From Phaeobacter cretensis (GTDB lineage Bacteria; Pseudomonadota; Alphaproteobacteria; Rhodobacterales; Rhodobacteraceae): a stretch of DNA of 64,000 nt. The position numbers and the translations under genes were made by a program. The stretch's first letter is position 1; the number at the start of each line of letters is the position of its first letter. Below are positions 1-8,998 of this stretch, in pieces. Where the stretch lies: the NCBI RefSeq assembly GCF_047372505.1, contig NZ_JBKBEU010000003.1, forward strand, positions 66,977-130,976, given 5' to 3'. The notes under the pieces were generated by a model that was not told where the DNA came from, did no database searches, and saw only the letters and a list, made by a program, of their open reading frames with translations.

Positions 1-917
1 ATGGCATAGATGCCTGGCACCGAGGTAGAGAACCTTTCGTCTACTTCCACAAAACCGCGTGCATTGATGGAAGCACCCAAAGCCTCCAGCCCGAGGCCAC
101 GGATCACCGGGCGACGCCCGATGGCGATCAGCACCTTATCGGCGACCAGTGTCTCTTCCTTGTCTTTGCCAACCCGGTCCAGTGTCAGGGTCAGGTCGTT
201 TTCGCCACGGTCGATATGTTTCAAAGCGCGACCCAATTGAAACTTCAATCCACGCTTGGACAGGGCGCGCTGCGCCAGCTTGGCGATTTCGCCATCGATG
301 CCCGGTAGGATGCGGTCTAGATACTCGACAACGGTGACCTTGGCTCCGAGACGGGACCAGACCTGACCCAGTTCCAAACCGATGACACCAGCTCCAACAA
401 CAACCAGATGCTCAGGAACCTTCGCCAAGGTCAAAGCACCGGTGCTGGACACGACATCAATTTCATCGATCTCTACCCCTGGCAGCGGGGTGGATTCGGA
501 TCCGGTGGCGATCAGAATGTTCTTGGTATCATAGGTGTCGTTACCCACCTGGACCTTGCCGACGGCGGGGATGCTGGCCCAGCCTTCGATCAAATCAACG
601 TTGTTCTTCTTGAACAGGAAGGCGATGCCCTTGGTCAGGTCGCCGACAATTTTGTCTTTCCTTCCCATCATAGCGGCCAGGTCCAGGCTAGCGCCTTCTA
701 TGGCGATACCGTGTCCGGCCAGCTGCGACAGGCTTTCATATTTACCGGAGGAGGAGAGCATTGCTTTGGATGGGATACATCCGACGTTGAGGCATGTGCC
801 ACCCAATGTCCCGCGCCCTTCGACACAAGCAACCTTGAGGCCGAGTTGTGCTGCGCGAATGGCTGCTACATAGCCACCTGGCCCTCCACCGATAACGATC
901 AGATCGTAAAGGCTCAT
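1..917 (-). CDS. lpdA: Dihydrolipoamide dehydrogenase (E3), 3' part outside window
   Basis: This is the FAD-dependent E3 subunit of 2-oxoacid dehydrogenase complexes, which reoxidises dihydrolipoyl groups with NAD+. The reverse strand from the ATG at 917 reads MSLYDLIVIGGGPGGYVAAI, an N-terminal FAD-binding Rossmann motif. It is followed near residues 40-50 by the redox-active disulfide motif GGTCLNVGCIPSK. The frame stays open to the window edge, where it ends within the conserved segment RFSTSVPGIYA that precedes the second FAD contact. About 305 of some 460 codons are present. A Lpd paralogue of any 2-oxoacid complex is possible because the neighbouring E1/E2 genes lie outside the window. 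Confidence 0.93.
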   Translation of the reverse strand, partial: MSLYDLIVIGGGPGGYVAAIRAAQLGLKVACVEGRGTLGGTCLNVGCIPSKAMLSSSGKYESLSQLAGHGIAIEGASLDLAAMMGRKDKIVGDLTKGIAFLFKKNNVDLIEGWASIPAVGKVQVGNDTYDTKNILIATGSESTPLPGVEIDEIDVVSSTGALTLAKVPEHLVVVGAGVIGLELGQVWSRLGAKVTVVEYLDRILPGIDGEIAKLAQRALSKRGLKFQLGRALKHIDRGENDLTLTLDRVGKDKEETLVADKVLIAIGRRPVIRGLGLEALGASINARGFVEVDERFSTSVPGIYA

Positions 918-1082
918 ATCCTGCCCTCCAATATTGCCTGCTAGGGTCATTTGCCCCCAACACTCACATATGTTTCCTTTAAGAAACTTTTCCCCAATAA
1001 GCAATATCTGGTTTAACATGGAAACTTTGACGAACTCGTGAGGGGAGTTTAAACATGGGGAAATTCAGGAGATTGCACGCCT

Positions 1083-1694
1083 ATGGAACCCATCAACCCA
1101 GACGACGGTGCGCCCGCAGCAGAGATCGTTGAAGCCCCGGACGGCGATGCGCTTGGGAAAATGATTCGAGAATCGCGCAAGGAAAAGGGCCTGACTTTGG
1201 AAGAGGCGGCCAAGGCGGCCAACATCGGCCGATCTACCCTTTCTAAGATCGAGAACAACCAAACCCGCCCGAGTTTCGAGATTATTCGCCGCCTGATGCA
1301 GACGCTGGATCTGCAGACACCACAGTTGTTTGTGCAATCAGCTCAAAGCGATATTTCAGGGCGGCGTGATTACACCCGCAAAGGTGAGGGGGAGCATCAG
1401 GAAACCCCGACTTATGATCATGAATTGCTGTGTACGGAACTGACCAGCAAGCGGATGCTGCCCTATTTCAGCCATATCAAAGCGCGGGATGTTTCGGAGT
1501 TTGAGACCTGGATCCGCCACAGCGGCGAGGAATTCATGTTGGTGATCAGTGGTGAATTGGTGCTTTACACTGAACATTATCGGCCCTTGTCCATGAAGGC
1601 CGGGGATACCGTCTACTACGACAGCGGAATGGGCCATTGCTGTGTATCGACCAGCGAAGAGGATGCACATGTGCTCTGGGTCTCGCTGGACTGA
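1083..1694 (+). CDS. XRE-family regulator with C-terminal cupin domain
   Basis: This is a 203-residue transcription factor. Residues about 20-75 form an XRE-type helix-turn-helix (LGKMIRESRKEKGLTLEEAA followed by IGRSTLSKIENNQ). Residues about 115-200 form a small cupin barrel that in this family binds a small effector or metal. The layout matches the PuuR/SutR-like class, which often regulates amino-acid, polyamine or sulfur metabolism. It is transcribed away from lpdA across a 165-bp gap and may control its neighbours. The effector cannot be read from the sequence. A polyamine link is tempting because of the spermidine genes about 14 kb away, but that is inference only. Confidence 0.85.
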   Translation: MEPINPDDGAPAAEIVEAPDGDALGKMIRESRKEKGLTLEEAAKAANIGRSTLSKIENNQTRPSFEIIRRLMQTLDLQTPQLFVQSAQSDISGRRDYTRKGEGEHQETPTYDHELLCTELTSKRMLPYFSHIKARDVSEFETWIRHSGEEFMLVISGELVLYTEHYRPLSMKAGDTVYYDSGMGHCCVSTSEEDAHVLWVSLD

Positions 1695-1934
1695 TCGGGG
1701 CTTTGGCGAATGACAGGCCTCTGGGCGTGGACAGTTTGATTGTGAGAACATTTCACTAAGATAACGCAATATTTCTATGATCCTTTGGCAGCGCTGAAAT
1801 GGATCTATCATCAGGACAAGATGTTGGGCGAGGCCGCCTATTGAAACGCCATCTGTTCGAGGTCACCGACAAGGCTATTGCTGATGCTGCGGGGGCCTAG
1901 GCGACAAGGGAAAAATTCGGGAGATGCTTGGATT

Positions 1935-3059
1935 ATGAAGACAGATCGCATGAAACGCTTGAAATTGGGCATGGTCGGCGGCGGCCAGGGTGCTTTTATC
2001 GGAGCGGTGCATCGTATTGCGTCACGCATTGATGATCGATTTGAATTTGTGGCGGGTGCCCTGTCATCTGATCCCACCCGTGCCGCCGCAAGCGCGGCAG
2101 AGTTGGGGCTAGCGCCCGAGCGCAGTTATGCCGGCTATCAAGAGATGGCCAAGGCTGAGGCGGCCCGCGATGACGGTATTGATGCCGTGGCTATCGTCAC
2201 GCCTAACCACTTGCATGCAGGTCCCAGTGTCGCGTTTCTTGAGGCGGATATCCATGTGATATGCGACAAACCCCTCGCTGCCAGTACGGCGGAAGCGGAT
2301 GCAATCAAACAGGCGGCGCATGCCAGCAGCGCACGATTTTTTCTGACTCATAACTACACTGGATATCCGCTGATGCGGCAGGCCCGCGCCATGGTTGCGC
2401 GTGGCGATCTGGGTCAGATCCGATTGGTTCAGGCAGAATATGCACAGGACTGGCTGACTGATCCTATCGAACAAGATGGCCATAAGCAGGCCGCATGGCG
2501 CACGGATCCAAAACAATCCGGGGCGGGTGCTATTGGCGACATTGGCACCCATGCCTTCAATCTGGCGTGTTTTGTCAGCGGCCTTAAGGCGGAGGCATTG
2601 TCGGCTGAACTGCACAGCTTCGGCACGGGGCGCAAGGTGGATGACAATGCCCATATCATGCTGCGTTACGAAGGCGGCGCGCGGGGCATTCTCTGGGCAA
2701 GCCAGATCGCTGTCGGATGTGAGAACAGTCTGCGCTTGCGGGTTTTTGGCGATAAGGGCGGCATCGAATGGGTGCATGAGGACCCCAATCAAATGACGTT
2801 CACCCGCTTTGGAGAGCCTAAGCAGATCCTGACCCGTGGTGGGCCTCGCATGGGGCCAGACTGGACCCGCGTCCCCCCGGGCCATCCCGAGGGGTATCTG
2901 GAAGGTTTCGCGACGCTTTACGCTGATATCGCCGAAGCAATTTCCACCAACATCGATAACCCCATGTTGCCGGGCCTTCAGGCAGGACTTGATGGGATGT
3001 GGTTCATCTCGGCGGCGCAGAACTCATCGGCTGAGGACGGTGCTTGGATACACCGCTAG
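1935..3059 (+). CDS. Gfo/Idh/MocA-family NAD(P)-dependent oxidoreductase
   Basis: The protein has about 374 residues. An N-terminal NAD(P)-binding fold begins at LKLGMVGGGQGAFIGAVH, and the family motif appears as HVICDKPLA near residues 100-108, with Lys in the catalytic position. The C-terminal alpha/beta domain contains AGAIGDIGTHAFNLACF, typical of sugar or inositol dehydrogenases. The start at 1935 is preferred over the upstream ATG at 1878 because the Rossmann strand begins a few residues after it; an ATG at 1950 is also possible. The substrate is not predictable. The 240 bp between the XRE gene and this gene shows nothing I recognise. Confidence 0.86.
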   Translation: MKTDRMKRLKLGMVGGGQGAFIGAVHRIASRIDDRFEFVAGALSSDPTRAAASAAELGLAPERSYAGYQEMAKAEAARDDGIDAVAIVTPNHLHAGPSVAFLEADIHVICDKPLAASTAEADAIKQAAHASSARFFLTHNYTGYPLMRQARAMVARGDLGQIRLVQAEYAQDWLTDPIEQDGHKQAAWRTDPKQSGAGAIGDIGTHAFNLACFVSGLKAEALSAELHSFGTGRKVDDNAHIMLRYEGGARGILWASQIAVGCENSLRLRVFGDKGGIEWVHEDPNQMTFTRFGEPKQILTRGGPRMGPDWTRVPPGHPEGYLEGFATLYADIAEAISTNIDNPMLPGLQAGLDGMWFISAAQNSSAEDGAWIHR

Positions 3060-3136
3060 CTGTTGTGCCTGTTCTGAACCGACTATTTTGGTGCGGATCA
3101 CTGTGCCATGGTTTCGCCGCAACATCAGAGGCGTGA

Positions 3137-3430
3137 TCAGGCCTCAGTGGATTGCCATGCCATTGCCTCGAAATCTTCGCGAAAGGCAAAGCGGGCCAGA
3201 TGCCTGTCAATGATTTGACGGGCGTCGGCGAGCTCTTCGGCGTTGGGGGCAGTGACCTCGGCGGTTAAGGTTCCGCCGGTAGCGTGCACGGTGGCAGGCC
3301 CCATTCCCAGCGCTATGGTGCCGTTGGTGTTGTCATGTTCCACCGCTACCTTGTGGGCGAAATGCTTGCAGAGCTGCTGCAGGTATTTTTCCGAATTCGG
3401 GGTGTCAAAATGACCTTTGTCAGTGAGCAT
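3137..3430 (-). CDS. DUF2218 family protein
   Basis: This is a small protein of about 97 residues beginning MLTDKGHFDTPNSEKYLQQL and containing the conserved KHFAHKVAV segment and a C-terminal ELADARQIIDRHLARFAFRE helix. This matches the DUF2218 family, whose members often sit beside siderophore or iron-uptake genes and whose biochemical role is unknown. The start at 3430 was chosen because the longer upstream extension to 3493 lacks family similarity. It is transcribed divergently from the ABC exporter across a 263-bp region that should hold both promoters; I could not identify a confident Fur, Irr or RirA box there. Confidence 0.8.
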   Translation of the reverse strand: MLTDKGHFDTPNSEKYLQQLCKHFAHKVAVEHDNTNGTIALGMGPATVHATGGTLTAEVTAPNAEELADARQIIDRHLARFAFREDFEAMAWQSTEA

Positions 3431-3693
3431 TGATATAAACCTTAGTTTTTTAGTAAGATAGCGGCAATTTATCGCTTCTCCGGCGGCTTGCAAGCGGAAT
3501 AGCGGTAGCTATTTGCGGCGTGAGTGCGTTTCCGCTGCTGACAAAGCGGCGACAGCCGCCTACAAGGGCCGAGCTGCGGTGCAGGCATGGTCCGAGCCCT
3601 TGTCAGGAATGGTTCCGCTTTGCGGACTGGCAGGCGGGCGGAAACGGCGACCCACATCTCAAGCGGTTCCATCTAATCCTTGAGAGGCTTCCC

Positions 3694-5532
3694 ATGTTCC
3701 GGGCTTTTGAAAACCTTGTTGATCCTTTTGCGGCTGACCATCAAGCGCCGCCACGATCCACTTTGCGGCGGTATCTGGTGCAGCAGCTGACCCCTTACCG
3801 CAAATGGCTACCGCTGATGTTTGCCACAGGGGTGCTGACGGCACTGATGGAGAGCGGATTGATTTTCTATTCCGGCCGGGTGGTTGATCTGATGGCAGAG
3901 ACCGGCGCGGGCACATTCTGGGCTGCGCATGGCAGGGAGATGCTGCTGGCGCTGTTCTGTGTGCTGATCCTGCGGCCATCGTTGGTGGGGCTTAACCATC
4001 TGCTGCTAGAGCAGACGCTGTCGTCGAACCTACAGGAACAAGTGCGCTGGCAGGCGCATCGGCATCTGTTGGGACAGTCGGCAGGGTTTTTCCAAAATGA
4101 TTTTGCCGGACGGCTCAGCAACCGCGTGATGCAGATGGGCCCAGCAGTGCAGGACAGCGTGCATATGCTGTTTGAGGCGGTTCTATTTGCGGTCACCTAT
4201 ATGATCGGTGCGGTACTGGTACTGTCGCAGATCGACTGGCGGTTGGCAGTGCCGCTTGTCCTGTGGGTTGGGCTTTATGCGGTTTATGTGCGCCACACCG
4301 CGCTGAATGTCGCGGCAACCGCGGAAAAATGGTCCGATGCACGGTCTGCGGTGACCGGGCGGATTGTTGATGCCTATGGCAATATCGAGACGGTAAAGCT
4401 GTTTGCCCGCGACGGGCAGGAACAGGCCTATGCGCTGTCGGCGTTGCGACGGTTACGGGTGCGGTATCAGCGGTTTTTGCGGATGATGACGCGGCTGGCG
4501 TTCGGCAGCATTGCCATTAATGGTGTGCTGATCCTGATCGTTGTGGCGCCGGCCATATGGCTGTGGATGCATGGGCATGTCAGCGTAGGTGAAGTGGCGG
4601 CGGCATCGGCGCTGACGATCCGGCTTAATGGCATGAGTGGCTGGATCCTGTGGGTGACGATCCGGTTGTTTGAGAACATGGGTGTGATCCGCGAGGGGTT
4701 GCGGTCCCTGTCAGCAGAGCATGATGTCCGGGACGTGCCGGGGGCGAGACCATTGGAGGTCCGCCGTGCAGAGGTGCACATCGAGGGGCTGCGGCACCAC
4801 TATGGCAATACGCAGGGCGGTGTGAATGGTATAGATCTGCATATTCCAGCAGGTCAGAGGGTGGGAATCGCAGGGCCTTCAGGGGCGGGTAAGTCGACCC
4901 TAATCAACTTGCTTTTGCGGTTCCGTGACCCTGAAGGTGGGCGCATTCTGATCGACGGGCAGGAGATCAGTCAGGTCAGCCAGGATAGCCTTCGCCGCCA
5001 AATTGGGGTGGTGACGCAGAATACTTCGCTGATCCATCGATCTGTGCGGGCCAATATCCTTTATGGTAACCCGGGCGCCAGCGAAGTGGCGATGATCGCC
5101 GCAGCCAAGCGGGCAAAGGCGCATGATTTTATCATGGCGCTGCGCGATCAGGAGGGGCGCACCGGCTATGACGCGCATGTGGGTGAGCGCGGCGTGGCCT
5201 TGTCCGGTGGGCAGCGTCAGCGGATCGCCATCGCACGGGTGGTGCTGAAAAATGCACCGATTCTGATCCTCGACGAGGCGACCTCGGCTTTGGACAGCGC
5301 AGTGGAGGAGGCAATCCAGAAGACGCTGTTGGATGTAATGCAGGGCAAGACAGTAATTGCAATCGCCCACCGGTTGTCGACGATAGCGCAGATGGATCGG
5401 ATCGTTGTGCTACGCGACGGAGAGATTGCCGAGGATGGTAGCCATCAGATGCTGCTAGCGGGGCAGGGGGTCTATGCCGGGCTGTGGCAGCGCCAGGCCG
5501 GAACGCCGGAACGGGTGCCGGAGGACGCTTGA
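3694..5532 (+). CDS. ABC exporter, fused membrane and ATPase domains (probable siderophore exporter)
   Basis: This is a half-size ABC exporter of about 612 residues. The first 330 or so residues contain six hydrophobic segments of an ABC transmembrane domain. The C-terminal nucleotide-binding domain has Walker A GPSGAGKST, the signature LSGGQRQRIAIAR and Walker B ILILDEATSALD, followed by the switch histidine in IAIAHRLSTI. It would act as a homodimer, or as a heterodimer with a partner encoded elsewhere. The start at MFRAFENLVDPF (3694) is preferred because the upstream 58 codons look non-coding. Its place beside the asb operon, with a strong terminator between them, suggests it exports the siderophore. 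Substrate assignment is by context only. Confidence 0.85.
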   Translation: MFRAFENLVDPFAADHQAPPRSTLRRYLVQQLTPYRKWLPLMFATGVLTALMESGLIFYSGRVVDLMAETGAGTFWAAHGREMLLALFCVLILRPSLVGLNHLLLEQTLSSNLQEQVRWQAHRHLLGQSAGFFQNDFAGRLSNRVMQMGPAVQDSVHMLFEAVLFAVTYMIGAVLVLSQIDWRLAVPLVLWVGLYAVYVRHTALNVAATAEKWSDARSAVTGRIVDAYGNIETVKLFARDGQEQAYALSALRRLRVRYQRFLRMMTRLAFGSIAINGVLILIVVAPAIWLWMHGHVSVGEVAAASALTIRLNGMSGWILWVTIRLFENMGVIREGLRSLSAEHDVRDVPGARPLEVRRAEVHIEGLRHHYGNTQGGVNGIDLHIPAGQRVGIAGPSGAGKSTLINLLLRFRDPEGGRILIDGQEISQVSQDSLRRQIGVVTQNTSLIHRSVRANILYGNPGASEVAMIAAAKRAKAHDFIMALRDQEGRTGYDAHVGERGVALSGGQRQRIAIARVVLKNAPILILDEATSALDSAVEEAIQKTLLDVMQGKTVIAIAHRLSTIAQMDRIVVLRDGEIAEDGSHQMLLAGQGVYAGLWQRQAGTPERVPEDA

Positions 5533-5560
5533 TTTTCAGTGCTCTGATGGAAGGAAAAGA

Positions 5561-5594
5561 AAACCCGGTGCACAGTATAAGGCGCACCGGGTTT
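5561..5594. terminator. Bidirectional intrinsic terminator
   Basis: Perfect 11-bp inverted repeats (aaacccggtgc at 5561-5571 and gcaccgggttt at 5584-5594) enclose a 12-base loop. The hairpin is followed by T residues on the plus strand and by A/T-rich sequence on the other. It lies between the convergent ABC exporter (ends 5532) and asbF (ends 5617), so it can terminate both transcripts. Confidence 0.9.
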
Positions 5595-5616
5595 TTTAGG
5601 TTAGGTCTGGAGTTGT

Positions 5617-6447
5617 TCAGACTGCTTCAGGCATGTTCTGGCGGGTTTCGGCTTGGATCTGGAGAACATCTCTTTTTAGAGTCTGGAAAACGTCATCTCC
5701 GAACCATTCCAAGGAAGCCTCGCAGGTCGGATCTGCGGACATTGCGACCAACAGCGAAGTGTAATCATAGGCGCCTTCAAACAATGGTACCATGCCGTCG
5801 CGACTGCCTGCGGCGCTGTAGACATTGCCGGGGGCAAAGACAGTCAGACGATCGCGGACAGAGACGTTTTTCAGATGGTAGTGGGCAATGCGGGGCAACA
5901 GGATGCGGCGGGCCTCGATCGGGTCATCGCCGCCTTCCCAAACGTGCAGAGCATCAAAGTTGATGGCCAGTGCCTCGTGATCGGTGGCGTCAATTAGATC
6001 GCAGGTGTCCGCCAATGTATCGGCCAGGGTACCAGGGTGAGTTTCCACCAGCAACCGCAGCCCGTGGTCGGCGGCAATGATGCAGGCCTCGCGCAGGGCG
6101 CAGATGGTTTGGCGGCGATCTTCGGCTGTCGCGTCAGCGCTGGATTGTTGGCCAGCAAAGGTCCGCATTTTACCCGCGCCCCAGGTCCGGGCCTGACTAC
6201 ACAGCGCCAGGGTGCGGCTGCGTAGCAGATCAGGATCGTGCAACGGCAGGTAGTCACTGATCATCGGCACGGATAGCCCCTGCGCCGCCATCCACTGCGC
6301 ATTGTGAACCGCAAGCGGCGGCTGACTGCGAGCGTGAACACCCCACAGTTCAATCCCCTGAAATCCATTATCACGGGCCCAAAAAGCAATATCTTTGAGC
6401 CCGATCAGCTGGTGGCGGAACGAGATTGTGCAAAGGGATACTCTCAT
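5617..6447 (-). CDS. asbF: 3-dehydroshikimate dehydratase, petrobactin pathway (AsbF-like)
   Basis: AsbF converts 3-dehydroshikimate to 3,4-dihydroxybenzoate, the catechol unit of petrobactin. The protein of about 276 residues begins MRVSLCTISFRHQ and is a sugar-phosphate-isomerase-type TIM barrel. Metal-ligand candidates sit in LLVETHPGTLADT, INFDALHVWE, HYHLKNV and SLEWFGDD. The start at 6447 overlaps the asbDE stop by 4 bp (ATGA), which argues for translational coupling. Sequence alone would allow another isomerase or epimerase. The position as last gene of a complete asb-type operon makes the dehydratase role likely. Confidence 0.85.
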   Translation of the reverse strand: MRVSLCTISFRHQLIGLKDIAFWARDNGFQGIELWGVHARSQPPLAVHNAQWMAAQGLSVPMISDYLPLHDPDLLRSRTLALCSQARTWGAGKMRTFAGQQSSADATAEDRRQTICALREACIIAADHGLRLLVETHPGTLADTLADTCDLIDATDHEALAINFDALHVWEGGDDPIEARRILLPRIAHYHLKNVSVRDRLTVFAPGNVYSAAGSRDGMVPLFEGAYDYTSLLVAMSADPTCEASLEWFGDDVFQTLKRDVLQIQAETRQNMPEAV

Positions 6448-7748
6448 GCGGGAACCTCCTGCTGCTGCGTTTGCTCGGCAATGGGAGTGGGCAGAAGGGT
6501 AGATGACGCTGGCAGATTGGCCGTGCACCAGGCCTGAAATTGAGTGTGAAGCGCGGATTTGATGGTGAATTCGAGCTGATCCAGTGCATCCAGTGCTGCG
6601 AACAAGTCGGGGATCAGTGCACGGTCAGCGGTATGTGCGACACGGGCGGCCAGAAACTGCAGTTTACGGAAGCTCTCGCACAAGGCCTCAACCCGATCGC
6701 ATTCGGCATCGAAGGCCTCGAACGGGGTATCCAGTTCTTGCCAGAAGAAAGCAAAGGCGTGCTCATAGGCGTATTTGCGCAGGGAAAGCACTGGCATTTC
6801 CCGCACGGCGTGACCCAGATCTGCCAGCGTGTGTGCGGGTTGACAATGGTATTCAAAGATCCGCCGCAAGGCCGAGGTCAGTAGGTTGTCATCTGTGCGG
6901 AAGGTTTCTGTGAAATAGGCAGCCAAATCGGCGGGGTGCGGCGCCTGTGCTTGGCTGCTGTCCATGATGTAACCGCCCGCGACGGTAGGTTGCGCCATAG
7001 CATTGAGAATGGTTTCGCGCGGTAGATCCCCGCGCCAGCGGTAATCCGGATCAACGAGGTGCCAAATGTCCGGGTCTTCGGTCAGTTCGATGATCACAAA
7101 ATGTGGAAAGGGGTTCTGGTTGTACTTATTTTCGCGTTCCGGCAGATGGTACATGTCTAGGAACACCACCAACTGCTGATCATCGTTTTTGCTGGACAGA
7201 AGCTGTTCAAAGCGGATCAGGTTCTGTTCCTTGGTTTTGCTATGGTCATACCATTCGCGCACTGGAATGTTGTACAGGCGTTCGACCCACCGGGCGTAGA
7301 GATCCTGAGTGATCTCTTCGCTGTGGTAGGCGAGCTGCATTTGTGGGGTTACGGCAAAGCCGCTGTCCCAGGTGCCAAAGTAGAACGGCCGGAAATTCAG
7401 GTGATCATGTCTGCGGATCGCGGCGCAGAGGCAGCTTACAAAGCAATGCACGGTGATTTCGCTAGGAGCAGGTGCGTCACCGTCATCTGCGGCTGGTTCG
7501 GGTGTTTCGCCCAGCAGCATCCGGATCAACCCGTCAACGGTGCTGAAATCGTTCTTGGTCAGCTCGCGTTCGGGCATTTCGATCCCGTGATCTGTTTCCA
7601 AATGCAGCATCAGGTTGATCAAAATCACCGAGTCGATGTGCAGGTCGTCATTCAATATGGCCTGTGAGGTGAAGTTCTGCATATGCGGGTTGATGAGTGG
7701 TCCGGTCAGGGTCTGGCGGATGGCCTCAAAGATCATGTCATAGGTCAT
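6444..7748 (-). CDS. asbDE: Fused aryl carrier protein and petrobactin condensation protein (AsbD-AsbE)
   Basis: This 434-residue protein joins two functions that are separate in Bacillus. Residues 1-80 form an acyl/aryl carrier domain with a phosphopantetheine serine at about residue 40 (NDDLHIDSVILINLMLHLE). Residues about 95-434 resemble AsbE, which transfers 3,4-dihydroxybenzoyl from the carrier to the spermidine arms. The linker is short and rich in Ala, Asp and Pro (EPAADDGDAPAPSE). Both ends overlap neighbouring genes by 4 bp. The fusion would keep carrier and transferase at fixed 1:1 stoichiometry. The carrier part is certain by motif; the AsbE assignment rests on overall resemblance and operon order. 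Confidence 0.83.
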   Translation of the reverse strand: MTYDMIFEAIRQTLTGPLINPHMQNFTSQAILNDDLHIDSVILINLMLHLETDHGIEMPERELTKNDFSTVDGLIRMLLGETPEPAADDGDAPAPSEITVHCFVSCLCAAIRRHDHLNFRPFYFGTWDSGFAVTPQMQLAYHSEEITQDLYARWVERLYNIPVREWYDHSKTKEQNLIRFEQLLSSKNDDQQLVVFLDMYHLPERENKYNQNPFPHFVIIELTEDPDIWHLVDPDYRWRGDLPRETILNAMAQPTVAGGYIMDSSQAQAPHPADLAAYFTETFRTDDNLLTSALRRIFEYHCQPAHTLADLGHAVREMPVLSLRKYAYEHAFAFFWQELDTPFEAFDAECDRVEALCESFRKLQFLAARVAHTADRALIPDLFAALDALDQLEFTIKSALHTQFQAWCTANLPASSTLLPTPIAEQTQQQEVPA

Positions 7749-8998
7749 GCGGGGACGGCCTCTGCGGTTTCGGTAGGAGCGTATTGTGCGGCGATCTCAC
7801 GGCGGCTGATCTTGCCGTTGGCCTGACGTGGCAGGGCGGGCAGATGCCGGATCAGGGCGGGTTGTTGGTAATCCGCCAGCGTGCTGCGGCAAGCCTGGCG
7901 CAGGTCGCCTTCGGCGGCATTGCCTGCGTAGATCAATCCGACACGGGCGCCGGAGTGCGGGTCGGTGATGCGAAAGGCAACGGCATCAGAGACGCCGGGC
8001 AACGCCATTGCTGCCTGTTCTACATCCTGCGGATAGACGTTGAAGCCCGCCACATTGATCATGTCGTCAGCGCGGGTGGTGAAAATCAGCATACCGTCCG
8101 TGTTGAGGTGACCGAGATCGCCAGTATCGATTGTCTGCCCTTTGGCGATGATGCGGATAACCTCGGGTGTATCGTTATGGCCTGCGGTCAGGGTCACATG
8201 GGGCAGCGGGCGGCCCACGTCCGTCGGATGCTGCAGATCCTGGTTGATGGCGACGCAACCTGCTTCTGAACAGCCATATTGTTGGAACAGGTGGGTGGTG
8301 CGGGAGCGGATCAGCTGGAACCAGCTGTCTGGCAACACCGTGCCGGAGGTGTTTGCCGCATAAAGCTGCTGCTCTGCGGGCATAAGACGCGCTAGTGTGT
8401 GCAGCATCGCAGGTGAGGTATAAAGCAGCGGCTGGCCCGTTTCGCGCAAACGCCGCAGGATGTATTTCGGGTTCAAGCTATCAATGATGACCGGCACGTG
8501 CCCGCGGTATAGAGCCACAAAAACGCCGGCAATCAGCCCGTAAGAATGGGTGACGGGGCAGGCAATTACCGGCGTCATCGCAGCGCTCGCTGTGAAGAAG
8601 GCCGCGTAGCTTTCGACCTCTACCGCGATCTCAGCCCAAGTGCGGGTGATCACTTTGGCAGCACCTGTGGTGCCTGAACTCATCTGCACCAGAACGCCGC
8701 CGCGGGGGATGCTGTCAGTTTGTGGGATTGCAACTTGCTTTAACCCGTCGCTGAGCATCACGTCGCAGCCTGCGGCCTGCGCCATGGCGAGAGCGGTTTC
8801 CGCCGGGATGTCCGCATGGATCGGAAAGACGCCGGCCTTCTGCGCACGAAGGTACAGAAGCGCGGGCAGTGCGGCGCCGGGGTTCTGCATGTGCACACCA
8901 TAGCGGTGGCCCGCAGGTTCGGTCAGGACGCGGTCCAGCCGCGCCGCCAAAACCGAGGGGTCAATGGGTGTGTCGTTCAGAACAAACATGTCAGTCAT
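7745..8998 (-). CDS. asbC: 3,4-dihydroxybenzoate-AMP ligase (AsbC-like adenylating enzyme)
   Basis: This is a 417-residue ANL-superfamily adenylation enzyme. The ATP-binding P-loop is SSGTTGAAK at residues 107-115, the A5-type motif is QYGCSEAG, the A7-type motif is DTGDLG, and the C-terminal catalytic lysine lies in RQANGKISRRE. It would activate 3,4-dihydroxybenzoate as the acyl-adenylate and load it on the AsbD carrier. The protein is shorter than typical 500-residue acyl-CoA ligases, as expected of AsbC. It overlaps asbB by 8 bp upstream and asbDE by 4 bp downstream. Confidence 0.87.
   Translation of the reverse strand: MTDMFVLNDTPIDPSVLAARLDRVLTEPAGHRYGVHMQNPGAALPALLYLRAQKAGVFPIHADIPAETALAMAQAAGCDVMLSDGLKQVAIPQTDSIPRGGVLVQMSSGTTGAAKVITRTWAEIAVEVESYAAFFTASAAMTPVIACPVTHSYGLIAGVFVALYRGHVPVIIDSLNPKYILRRLRETGQPLLYTSPAMLHTLARLMPAEQQLYAANTSGTVLPDSWFQLIRSRTTHLFQQYGCSEAGCVAINQDLQHPTDVGRPLPHVTLTAGHNDTPEVIRIIAKGQTIDTGDLGHLNTDGMLIFTTRADDMINVAGFNVYPQDVEQAAMALPGVSDAVAFRITDPHSGARVGLIYAGNAAEGDLRQACRSTLADYQQPALIRHLPALPRQANGKISRREIAAQYAPTETAEAVPA

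Noticed and set aside
2109..2885. A 258-codon minus-strand frame opposite the Gfo/Idh/MocA gene.
   Set aside because: It lies wholly opposite a well-supported gene, and its translation shows no family motif. It is a high-G+C shadow.
3520..3693. N-terminal extension of the ABC exporter from an upstream ATG.
   Set aside because: The 58 added codons are Arg/Pro/Cys-rich and unlike exporter N-termini. The ATG at 3694 begins the usual cytoplasmic lead-in.
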